This document shows positions 6,969 to 13,962 of a stretch of 22,214 nucleotides of DNA, piece by piece. The translations under genes were made by a program, and so were the position numbers. Numbering within the stretch: position 1 is the first letter of the stretch; every line of letters starts with the position of its first letter. This DNA is from DATBIO01 sp036556965 (GTDB lineage Bacteria; Acidobacteriota; Vicinamibacteria; Fen-336). The notes below the pieces were generated by a model. It was not told the DNA's origin. It made no database searches and worked only from the letters and a program-made list of their open reading frames with translations. The stretch is from contig DATBIO010000196.1 of NCBI GenBank assembly GCA_036556965.1, positions 1 through 22,214 of the forward strand, written 5' to 3'.

Positions 6969-8072
6969 CTAGTTGGCGAAGCGGCGCATGCGGACATTGA
7001 GGATCAGCCCCACGGCGAGAAGGGAGGAGAGCACGGAGGAGCCCCCGTAGCTCATGAGGGGCAGGGGCAGGCCCTTGACCGGTACCAGGCCCGCCACCAT
7101 CGCGACATTGTACACAACCTGGAAGGTCAGCAAGGTCGCCACCGCGGCCGCCAGCAGCGCGCCCGCGCGGTCGCGCGCGAGCTGGGCGGTCTCCAGGGCG
7201 CGCCACAGCACGAACAGGTAGAGGCCCAGCACCACGGCCACGCCCACGAAGCCGTTCTCCTCGGCCAGCACCGAGAAGATGAAGTCGGTGTGGCGCGCGG
7301 GCAGGTAGCCGAGCTGGCTCTGCGTCCCCTGCTTGTAGCCCTTGCCCACCACCCCCCCGGAGCCCACGGCGATCTGCGACTGGATCTTCTGGTAGCCCGC
7401 GCCCTTGGGGTCCAGGCTTGGGTCGAGGAACGTGTAGATGCGGGACTTCTGGTAGTCCTTCAGCGCGAAGGCCCAACCCAGGCCCCCGAGCCCGGCCATG
7501 AGAAGGGCCATGGCCAGGACGGCCTTGAGCCTCAGGCCGGCCAGGAAGGCCACGGCCACGAACATCGGAACGAGGGTAAAGGCCGTTCCCAGGTCGGGCT
7601 CGGCGGCGATGAGGACGGCCATGGCCCCCACCGCGGCGCCGGGGCCCAGGATGTCGCGCAGCCCGAGGCTCTCCTTGCGCACTTCCGCGAACACGCGGGC
7701 CACCAGCAACGCGGCCACGAGCTTGGCGAACTCCGACGGCTGGACCTGGGCGGGTCCGATGAGGATCCACCGGCGCGTCCCCGCGATGCGGGGGCCGAAG
7801 AGGAGGACGTAGAGCAGCGCGACCATGGAGAGCCCGTACAGCCAGGGGCTCTGGTCCACGAGCCGCCGGTAGTCGATGGACACGCAGACCAGGAGCGCGG
7901 CCAGCCCGGCCAGGATGGCCCAGACCTGCTTCACGTTGAGCCCCGCGTTGGCGCCCCCGGCGGTGGCGGAGAGGATGGTGGCCACGCCGATGCCGGCGAG
8001 AAGGAGCACGCCGAGCATGAGGCCCCAGTCGATGTTGTGCAGGAGGCGTCGATCGATGGCGACAGTGGCCAC
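6969..8072 (-). CDS. rodA: Rod shape-determining SEDS glycosyltransferase RodA
   Basis: This 367-residue polytopic membrane protein (about 10 hydrophobic segments) has the SEDS signatures: RRWILIGPAQVQPSEFAKL (about 100-118), AEPDLGTA with the catalytic-type Asp160, the PARHTDFIFSVLAEENGF loop, and the closing LPLPLMSYGGSSV. RodA polymerises lipid II into glycan strands during lateral wall growth, working with PBP2 (MrdA), MreC and MreD, all encoded just upstream. The start is a GTG at 8072; the following IDRRLLHNIDWGLM matches the usual RodA N-terminus, which supports it. The gene lies 19 bp after mrdA, so it is probably in the same transcript. Confidence 0.97.
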   Translation of the reverse strand: MATVAIDRRLLHNIDWGLMLGVLLLAGIGVATILSATAGGANAGLNVKQVWAILAGLAALLVCVSIDYRRLVDQSPWLYGLSMVALLYVLLFGPRIAGTRRWILIGPAQVQPSEFAKLVAALLVARVFAEVRKESLGLRDILGPGAAVGAMAVLIAAEPDLGTAFTLVPMFVAVAFLAGLRLKAVLAMALLMAGLGGLGWAFALKDYQKSRIYTFLDPSLDPKGAGYQKIQSQIAVGSGGVVGKGYKQGTQSQLGYLPARHTDFIFSVLAEENGFVGVAVVLGLYLFVLWRALETAQLARDRAGALLAAAVATLLTFQVVYNVAMVAGLVPVKGLPLPLMSYGGSSVLSSLLAVGLILNVRMRRFAN

Positions 8073-8091
8073 GGCTACCGGCCTCGCTCCG

Positions 8092-9969
8092 TCATCTCTG
8101 CGGCCCCGGGACGCTCTCCGCGGGGGCCGCGGCGCGCGCCACCTGCGGCACGGGTGGCGCGGGGACGGTGTCCGCGGGCGGCTGCATGCCCGGGCCGATG
8201 GCGCGCACGCCGAACCACCGCGCCAGCACCTGGCCGGCCACGGGGGCGGCGGAGGTACCGCCCGCGGTGCCGTGCTCCACCAGTACGGCCATGGCCACCC
8301 GCGGATTGTCCGCGGGGGCGAAGCACATGAACCAGCCGTGCGGCTGGAGCTCGCGCGCCTTGCGGTCGGCTTCGAGGCGGGCGTGGCTGACGACCTGGGC
8401 CGACCCCGTCTTCCCCGCCACCGCGACCCCCTCCAGCTTCGCGCGCTGGCCCGTGCCCTCCGCCACCACCGAGACCATGGCCTCGCGGACGGCCGCCACC
8501 ACCTCCGGCCGAAGGCCCAGGTCGCGGGGGGGGTCCACGGGCACGGCCTTCCCGCCGATGGCCCGCATGAGGTGCGGGCGCGCCAGCTTCCCTCCGCTCG
8601 CCACCACCGCCGCCACGCGGGCCAGCTGCAGCGGGGTGACGGTCATGGCCTGGCCGATGCTCACGGAGACCGTCTCCGAGGGGTACCAGCGCACCTTCAG
8701 GGCCCGCATCTTCCACTCCGGGTCCTGGAAGAGCCCCGAGGCCTCGTGCGGCAGGTCGATGCCGGTGGGCGCGCTCAGGCCCATGGCCTTGGCCCAGCGC
8801 GAGAGCCGCTCGATCTCCAGGCGCACCCCCACGTTGTAGAAGTAGACGTTGCAGGACAGGGAGATGGCCCGGCGCAGGTCGACGCTGCCGTGACCCTCCG
8901 GCTTGTGGCAGCGGAAGAGCGTGTTGTAGATGGCCAGGTAGCCGGGGCAGTGGAAGCGGGTGGCGGGCGTGATCACGCGCTCCTGGAGGGCGGCCAGGGC
9001 GTTGACGATCTTGAAGGTGCTCCCCGGCGCGTACCCGCCCTGGATGGGACGGTTCATGAGGGGCTTGGCCGGGTCCTTCACCAGCCGCGACCAGTCCTCG
9101 GGCTTGATGCCGGAGGAGAACAGGTTGGGGTCGTAGGCGGGGGCCGAGTAGTAGGCGAGGACCTCGCCCGTCCGCGGATCGAGCGCGACCACGCTCCCCG
9201 CCTGCCCCTTCATGGCCTCCACCACCGCCTTCTGCAGGTCGAGGTCGAGGTTCAGGGTGGCGTAGGGTCCGTCCGTGGGAGAGGTCTTCTCCTCCTCGCG
9301 CACCTCGAGCCCGCGGCTGTTGACGATGATGCGCCGCATGCCGTCCCGGCCCATGAGCGCGCGGTTGTACTCGAGCTCGATGCCCGCCTGGCCCACCACC
9401 GAGCCCGGCTCGATGGCGGCGAACGTCTCGCTCTCCATCTGGCGGTCCGTGATCTCCCCCACGTACCCCAGCACGTGGGCGGTGCCCTCCCCGAGCGGGT
9501 AGGCGCGGAGGGGCACCACGTCCACGCTCGTCTCCGGGTACTCGAGCCGGCGCGCCTCGACCACCGCCACCTCCTCCTCGTTGGCGTCGGCCTTGACCAC
9601 CAGCGAGCGGAAGCGCGGCCCCTTCCGTCCCAGCCGTTCCTCGACCTCGGAGACGTCGAAGTCGATCAGGCGGTCGAGACGGCCCAGGGAGGCGACGAGG
9701 TCCTGGCGCCGCTCCGTGGTCACCACCACGTTGAAGGAGGAGCGGTTCTCGGCCAGGATCCGGCCCTTGCGGTCGAAGATCGCGCCGCGGGGCGCGGGGA
9801 TGGGCAGGGCGCGCAGCCGGTTGTTCTCGGCCAGCTCGCGGTAGTGGCGGCCGCGCAGCACCTGCAGGTGCCAGAAATAGCCCAGCAGCACCACCATCAG
9901 GGTGACCATCACCGCCTGCAGCACCACCAGGCGCCGCTGCAGCGGCCGCAGGTCCTCGTAGATCTTCAC
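8092..9969 (-). CDS. mrdA: Penicillin-binding protein 2 (elongasome transpeptidase)
   Basis: This 625-residue class B PBP has a short cytoplasmic start, one membrane anchor (about residues 13-33), the pedestal/dimerisation domain (about 50-225, with APRGAIFDRKGRILAENR) and a transpeptidase domain. All three active-site motifs are present: Ser317-Thr-Phe-Lys320 (nucleophile Ser317), Ser372-Cys-Asn374 and Lys520-Thr-Gly522. It crosslinks peptidoglycan during elongation and pairs with RodA, the next gene. About 40 C-terminal residues after the catalytic domain are Pro/Ala-rich. The GTG start at 9969 is 28 bp after mreD; MKIYEDLRPLQRR is a normal PBP2 beginning. Confidence 0.97.
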   Translation of the reverse strand: MKIYEDLRPLQRRLVVLQAVMVTLMVVLLGYFWHLQVLRGRHYRELAENNRLRALPIPAPRGAIFDRKGRILAENRSSFNVVVTTERRQDLVASLGRLDRLIDFDVSEVEERLGRKGPRFRSLVVKADANEEEVAVVEARRLEYPETSVDVVPLRAYPLGEGTAHVLGYVGEITDRQMESETFAAIEPGSVVGQAGIELEYNRALMGRDGMRRIIVNSRGLEVREEEKTSPTDGPYATLNLDLDLQKAVVEAMKGQAGSVVALDPRTGEVLAYYSAPAYDPNLFSSGIKPEDWSRLVKDPAKPLMNRPIQGGYAPGSTFKIVNALAALQERVITPATRFHCPGYLAIYNTLFRCHKPEGHGSVDLRRAISLSCNVYFYNVGVRLEIERLSRWAKAMGLSAPTGIDLPHEASGLFQDPEWKMRALKVRWYPSETVSVSIGQAMTVTPLQLARVAAVVASGGKLARPHLMRAIGGKAVPVDPPRDLGLRPEVVAAVREAMVSVVAEGTGQRAKLEGVAVAGKTGSAQVVSHARLEADRKARELQPHGWFMCFAPADNPRVAMAVLVEHGTAGGTSAAPVAGQVLARWFGVRAIGPGMQPPADTVPAPPVPQVARAAAPAESVPGPQR

Positions 9970-9997
9970 GGGACGGACACCACGCGCGCCTCCGCCC

Positions 9998-10486
9998 TCA
10001 TTCGCGCTTGATGGGGTGCCGGAAGCGGCGCTCCAGCACCTCGTAGGCCAGGACCCCCACCCCCGCGTTCACCAGCGCGCGCAGGGCGAGGGCGGCGGGG
10101 GTGATGTCCAGCGCGCCCACGTCGAAGGCGGCCGCCAGCCGGTCCACGATCAGGGCGTCGAGCACGGCCGCCGCCACCAGGACCAGGGCGCGCGGGCCGG
10201 GCTCGGTGAGCTGGAAGCGGCTGCCCGCCAGGCCCACCCCGAAGCCCACCATGACCTTGCTCAGGCCGCTCAGGCCCAGGACCCGCGAGCCGAAGTGCGC
10301 GTCCTGGATCCAGCCCCCCAGGCCCCCCGCCACCATGGCGTGCGTCTCGCCGCCCACCAGCCCGCAATAGACGAGGACGATGAGGAAGGGGTCGAGGGTG
10401 CGGCCGAATGCGGGCAGGACATTGCTCAGGCCGGACTGCAGGGCGATGGCCCCCAGGAGGGCAAGCGCCGTCCAGAAGGCCTTCAC
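9998..10486 (-). CDS. mreD: Rod shape-determining protein MreD
   Basis: This 162-residue, very hydrophobic protein has about five predicted membrane segments. It is recognised by size, position between mreC and mrdA, and the segment SGLSNVLPAFGRTLDPFLIVLVYCGLV followed by GGLGGWIQDAHFGSRVLGLSGLSK, which matches the MreD pattern. MreD is a membrane partner of MreC in the Rod complex and helps control PBP2-RodA activity. The GTG start overlaps the mreC stop by four bases (GTGA), showing translational coupling. It ends in a basic tail (RRFRHPIKRE). Confidence 0.93.
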   Translation of the reverse strand: MKAFWTALALLGAIALQSGLSNVLPAFGRTLDPFLIVLVYCGLVGGETHAMVAGGLGGWIQDAHFGSRVLGLSGLSKVMVGFGVGLAGSRFQLTEPGPRALVLVAAAVLDALIVDRLAAAFDVGALDITPAALALRALVNAGVGVLAYEVLERRFRHPIKRE

Positions 10487-11352
10487 TGCACGGTCTGCGT
10501 GATGGTGGCGTCGGGAACCGGCGCCGTCACCACCAGCACTTCCTCGATGGTATCAAAGCGGGCGGAGGGCGCGACCTGGATCTCCTTGAACAGCCCCGCC
10601 CCCCGCTTCACCGTGCGCACGCGTCCCACCACCAGCCCCGGGGGGTAGATGCGGTCCAGACCAGAGGTCACGACCACGTCGCCTTCCACCACGTCGGCCA
10701 GGAGGGGGACGTACTTGAAGGCGAGGTCGCCCGCCGTCCCCGCCTGGCCCTCCACCACCCCCGTGACCCGGCTGCGCTCCACGCGCACCGCCACGCCGCT
10801 CTCCGCGTCGAGGAGGAGCTGCACCTTGGCCGCCCGCGGGCCCAGCCCGATGATGCGGCCCACCACGCCGTTCGCGCTGAGCACGGGGGCGCTCAGGCGC
10901 AGCCCGTCGTCCAGGCCCTTGTCGATCACCAGGGTGCGGAACCAGGGCACGCCCTCGCGCGCGATGACCACCGCCATCGCGGTGGGCACGGGGAGCACCT
11001 TCTGCAGGGAAGCGAGCTCGCGCAGCCGGCCCGCCTCGTGGGCCAGGCGCTCGTGGTGCATCAGGCTGCCGCGCAGGACCGCCACCTCCTGGCGCAGCCG
11101 GCGGTTCTCGGCCCGCACGCCGCGCAGGTCCACGTAGGAACGCCACACGCCCTCCACGCCGCGCACCGCGCCGGAGAGGAGGGCGTGCACGGGCCGGAAG
11201 GCGCTGAGCAGCGTGCGTTCCAGCAGGGAGACGCCCGAACCCGAAGACTCCACCTGCCGGCTGATGACGACCAGGTGGCCGAGCACGAGGATGGCCAGGA
11301 GGAGACGGCTCTTCCGCGTCGAGACCGCTTGCGGAACGCGCAGCTCCGCCAC
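10483..11352 (-). CDS. mreC: Rod shape-determining protein MreC
   Basis: This 289-residue bitopic protein has a cytoplasmic start, one membrane segment (about 16-32, SRLLLAILVLGHLVVI), a coiled coil (about 75-118, LRGVRAENRRLRQEVAVLRG onward) and the periplasmic double beta-barrel (about 120-275) with VIAREGVPWFRTLVIDKG, VLSANGVVGRI, LLLDAESGVAVRVERSRV and DVVEGDVVVTSGLDRIYPPGL. MreC binds PBP2 and is proposed to switch it to its active form. The start is a GTG at 11352. It is separated from mreB by 121 bp, the longest gap inside the wall cluster apart from rodA-rng. Confidence 0.96.
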   Translation of the reverse strand: MAELRVPQAVSTRKSRLLLAILVLGHLVVISRQVESSGSGVSLLERTLLSAFRPVHALLSGAVRGVEGVWRSYVDLRGVRAENRRLRQEVAVLRGSLMHHERLAHEAGRLRELASLQKVLPVPTAMAVVIAREGVPWFRTLVIDKGLDDGLRLSAPVLSANGVVGRIIGLGPRAAKVQLLLDAESGVAVRVERSRVTGVVEGQAGTAGDLAFKYVPLLADVVEGDVVVTSGLDRIYPPGLVVGRVRTVKRGAGLFKEIQVAPSARFDTIEEVLVVTAPVPDATITQTVQ

Positions 11353-11473
11353 GACCCGGCCCGCCTAGCCGCGCAGGGAGGGCGGGTGCGGCGGGGGGGC
11401 GCAGGGCCGGCGGCCCCGCGCTCCCCGCACTCCCGGCTCTCCGCTGCCTCCGCGGCGTTCCTGGGACATGGGG
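11353..11473. other. Gap between mreB and mreC
   Basis: These 121 bp contain no gene I can support and no terminator with a T tract on the - strand. The run is very G+C-rich with several G or C homopolymers. Post-transcriptional separation of abundant mreB from mreC is common in other bacteria and may explain the spacing, but nothing specific is visible. Confidence 0.4.
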
Positions 11474-12505
11474 CTAGTCGATGCTGATCTTCCGGAGCAG
11501 GTCGAAGTCCGAGAGCATCTTGCCGGTGCCCAGCACCACCGAGCACAGGGGGTCTTCCGCCACGGAGACGGGAAGCGAGGTCTCCTCGCGGAGCAGCTTG
11601 TCGAGGTTCTTGAGGAGGCTGCCGCCGCCCGTGAGCACGATGCCGCGGTCCACGATGTCCGCGGAGAGCTCGGGGGGCGTGCGCTCCAGGGCCACCCGCA
11701 CCGCGTTGACGATGATGCTGATGGGCTCGGCCAGGGCTTCGCGGATCTCGGAGTCGGTGATGGTCAGGGTCTTGGGGATGCCCTCGATGAGGTCGCGGCC
11801 CTTGATCTCCATGGTGATGGGCTCTTCCAGGGGATAGGCCGAGCCGAGCTCGAGCTTGATCTGCTCGGCGGTGCGCTCGCCGATGAGGAGGTTGTACTTC
11901 TTCTTGATGTACTGGATGATCGCCTCGTCCATCTCGTTGCCGGCCACGCGCACGGACTTGCTGTACACGATCCCCGCCAGCGAGATGACGGCGATGTCGG
12001 TGGTGCCGCCGCCGATGTCCACCACCATGTTGCCGCTGGGCTCGGTGATGGGCAGCCCGGCCCCGATGGCGGCGGCCATGGCCTGGTCCACGAGGTAGAC
12101 CTCGGAGGCCTTGGCCTTCAGGGCCGAGTCCTTGACCGCCCGCTTCTCCACCTGCGTCACCTCGGAGGGGATTCCGATGATGATCCGCGGGCGCACCATG
12201 GTGTTCCGGTTGTGCGCCTTGCGGATGAAGTGGCTGAGCATCTTCTCCGTGATCTCGAAGTCGGCGATCACCCCGTCCTTCATGGGCCGGATGGCCACGA
12301 TGTTGCCGGGCGTGCGGCCCAGCATCTCCTTGGCGTCCTTGCCCACCGCTTCCACCTTCCCCGTCACCTTGTTGACGGCGACGATGGAGGGCTCGGAGAC
12401 CACGATGCCCTTGTTCTTGGCGTAGACGAGGGTGTTCGCGGTGCCGAGGTCGATGGCCAGGTCCGAGCTGAGGAAGCTCAGGTTGGCGATGGAACGGAAG
12501 TTCAT
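11474..12505 (-). CDS. mreB: Rod shape-determining actin homologue MreB
   Basis: This 343-residue protein has the actin-fold nucleotide motifs: phosphate 1 Asp19-LGTANT, phosphate 2 Asp163-IGGGTTD and the adenosine loop GIVLTGGGSLLKN near residue 290. The N-terminal RSIANLSFLSSDLAIDLG is the usual MreB beginning. MreB polymerises into membrane-associated filaments that position the MreCD-RodA-PBP2 wall synthesis complex encoded downstream. An ATG start at 12505 has GAAAGG about 10 bases upstream. It follows the GGDEF gene after 48 bp, so read-through from FecR-GGDEF into mreB is possible, though mreB may have its own promoter. Confidence 0.98.
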   Translation of the reverse strand: MNFRSIANLSFLSSDLAIDLGTANTLVYAKNKGIVVSEPSIVAVNKVTGKVEAVGKDAKEMLGRTPGNIVAIRPMKDGVIADFEITEKMLSHFIRKAHNRNTMVRPRIIIGIPSEVTQVEKRAVKDSALKAKASEVYLVDQAMAAAIGAGLPITEPSGNMVVDIGGGTTDIAVISLAGIVYSKSVRVAGNEMDEAIIQYIKKKYNLLIGERTAEQIKLELGSAYPLEEPITMEIKGRDLIEGIPKTLTITDSEIREALAEPISIIVNAVRVALERTPPELSADIVDRGIVLTGGGSLLKNLDKLLREETSLPVSVAEDPLCSVVLGTGKMLSDFDLLRKISID

Positions 12506-12553
12506 GGGTGGAGGGCCTTTCTATCCTTCGTGCTGGTGCGGCGGCGCCGCTTC

Positions 12554-13957
12554 CTAGACTGCCACCTCGATGCCGTTCTTGTCCCGCTCCTTGACCCGGT
12601 ACATGGCCTGGTCCGCCTTCTGGATGAGCCCCTCCGGGGTGAGGGCGTGGTCGGGGTACGCCGCGATGCCGAAGGAGGCGGAGATGCGCGCCTCCAGGCC
12701 CTGCTCGCGCAGGAACGGATGGCCCTCGATGGCGCGCCGGATGCGCTCGGCGATGACCAGCGCCCCCGAGGCCGGCGTCTCCGGCAGGACGACCACGAAC
12801 TCGTCGCCGCCGTAGCGGGCCAGGATGTCCGACTCGCGGGCGGCCTCGGAGAGGATGGCCCCCACCTCGGTCAGCGTGCGCGAGCCCGCCAGGTGGCCGT
12901 ACCGGTCGTTCACGCCCTTGAAGCCGTCCAGGTCCAGGAAGATCACGGAGAGCGGGATGCCGTGGCGCTTGCAGCGCTTGATCTCGCGCCCGATGTAGAG
13001 GTTCAGGTAGCGCGAGTTGAAGAGCTTGGTCAGGTCGTCGGTGATGGTGAGCTGCTCCGTGCGCTGGAAGAGCAGGGCGTTCTCGATGGCGATCGCGCAC
13101 GGCTCCACCAGGGTGAGCAGCACCTCGAGGTCCGCCTTGCTGAACTTGCCGTCCAGCTTGTTGATGATCTCCACCACCCCGATGGTGCGCCCCCGCGAGA
13201 TGAGGGGGGCGCACAGGATCGAGCGCGTGCGGAACTGCGTCTGGCTGTCGAACTTGCCCGCGAAACGGGGGTCGCGGGCCACGTCGTTGACGATGGTGGG
13301 CTTCCCCGTCTTGGCCACCCAGCCCGCGATGCCCTCGCCGATCTTGACCCGGAAGGCGGACACGTCCTTGCCCTTCTCGCCCAGGGCCAGCTCGAAGGTG
13401 AGCTCCTGGCGTGCCTCGTCCACCATGAGCATGGACCAGGCCTCGGAGGGGATGAGCTGCTGGATGCGCGCCATGATCGTCTCGATGAGCTTCCGCGGCT
13501 CCAGGATGGAGTTGGCGTTCTTGACGATGTCGGTGAGGATGGTCAGCCGCTGCGACGTCTTCTTGAGCTGGTGCGCCATGTCGTCCCGGCGCGTGCTCGC
13601 CCCCCCGCCGCGCCGCGCGGCGCGTACCCAGGCCAGCACCTCCTTGGCCGGGGGGTCGCCCTTGGCCCAGGAGCCGAGGTGGAAGTCGAAGCCCAGCCCG
13701 CGCGAGCGCTCGAGGACGGCGTGGTCCCCGCGCAGGGAGAGGGAGCCCACGGGCGAGCCGGGCAGAGCCTTGCGCAGGCCCCGCACCGCGGCCGCGGTGG
13801 AGCCGCGCCCGAGCTCCACCAGGGCGGCCGCGAACCCGTCCAGGCTGCCCGCGGAGGGGTTGCGCACCAGGGGCGGGAAGAACTCGTAGACGAGGCCGTC
13901 CCCCGCCTTGAGGTTGCGCCGGAGGGCGGGCCCGCTGAAGACGGCGACGCGCGACAT
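12554..13957 (-). CDS. GAF-GGDEF nucleotide cyclase with a Hypr-type Ser (predicted cGAMP and/or c-di-GMP synthase)
   Basis: This 467-residue soluble protein has three parts. Residues ~1-117 are receiver-like but lack the acidic pocket and phosphoacceptor Asp. Residues ~135-300 are a GAF domain (LTDIVKNANSILEPRKLIETI; GIAGWVAKTGKPTIVNDV; APLISRGRTIGVVEIINK). Residues ~303-467 are a GGDEF domain. The catalytic GGDEF (383-387), metal Asp342, guanine-contacting Asn350 and inhibitory-site RxxD (374-377, five residues before GGDEF) are all present. The partner guanine contact, Asp344 in PleD within GHxxGD, is Ser359 here (GHLAGSR; codon TCG at 12881-12883). Ser at this position marks Hypr GGDEFs such as Geobacter GacA, which make 3',3'-cyclic GMP-AMP. 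So the enzyme looks active, and its base choice is probably relaxed. It starts 5 bp after the FecR gene and precedes mreB. Confidence 0.93.
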   Translation of the reverse strand: MSRVAVFSGPALRRNLKAGDGLVYEFFPPLVRNPSAGSLDGFAAALVELGRGSTAAAVRGLRKALPGSPVGSLSLRGDHAVLERSRGLGFDFHLGSWAKGDPPAKEVLAWVRAARRGGGASTRRDDMAHQLKKTSQRLTILTDIVKNANSILEPRKLIETIMARIQQLIPSEAWSMLMVDEARQELTFELALGEKGKDVSAFRVKIGEGIAGWVAKTGKPTIVNDVARDPRFAGKFDSQTQFRTRSILCAPLISRGRTIGVVEIINKLDGKFSKADLEVLLTLVEPCAIAIENALLFQRTEQLTITDDLTKLFNSRYLNLYIGREIKRCKRHGIPLSVIFLDLDGFKGVNDRYGHLAGSRTLTEVGAILSEAARESDILARYGGDEFVVVLPETPASGALVIAERIRRAIEGHPFLREQGLEARISASFGIAAYPDHALTPEGLIQKADQAMYRVKERDKNGIEVAV

Positions 13958-13962
13958 GGCCT

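Noticed and set aside
6751..7770. Upstream extension of the rng frame into rodA
   Set aside because: The extension overlaps rodA and is Arg/Gly/Pro-rich; conserved RNase G homology begins exactly at the ATG at 6750.
12540..12553. Terminator between the GGDEF gene and mreB
   Set aside because: The GCGGCGCCGC palindrome is short and has no T run on the - strand.
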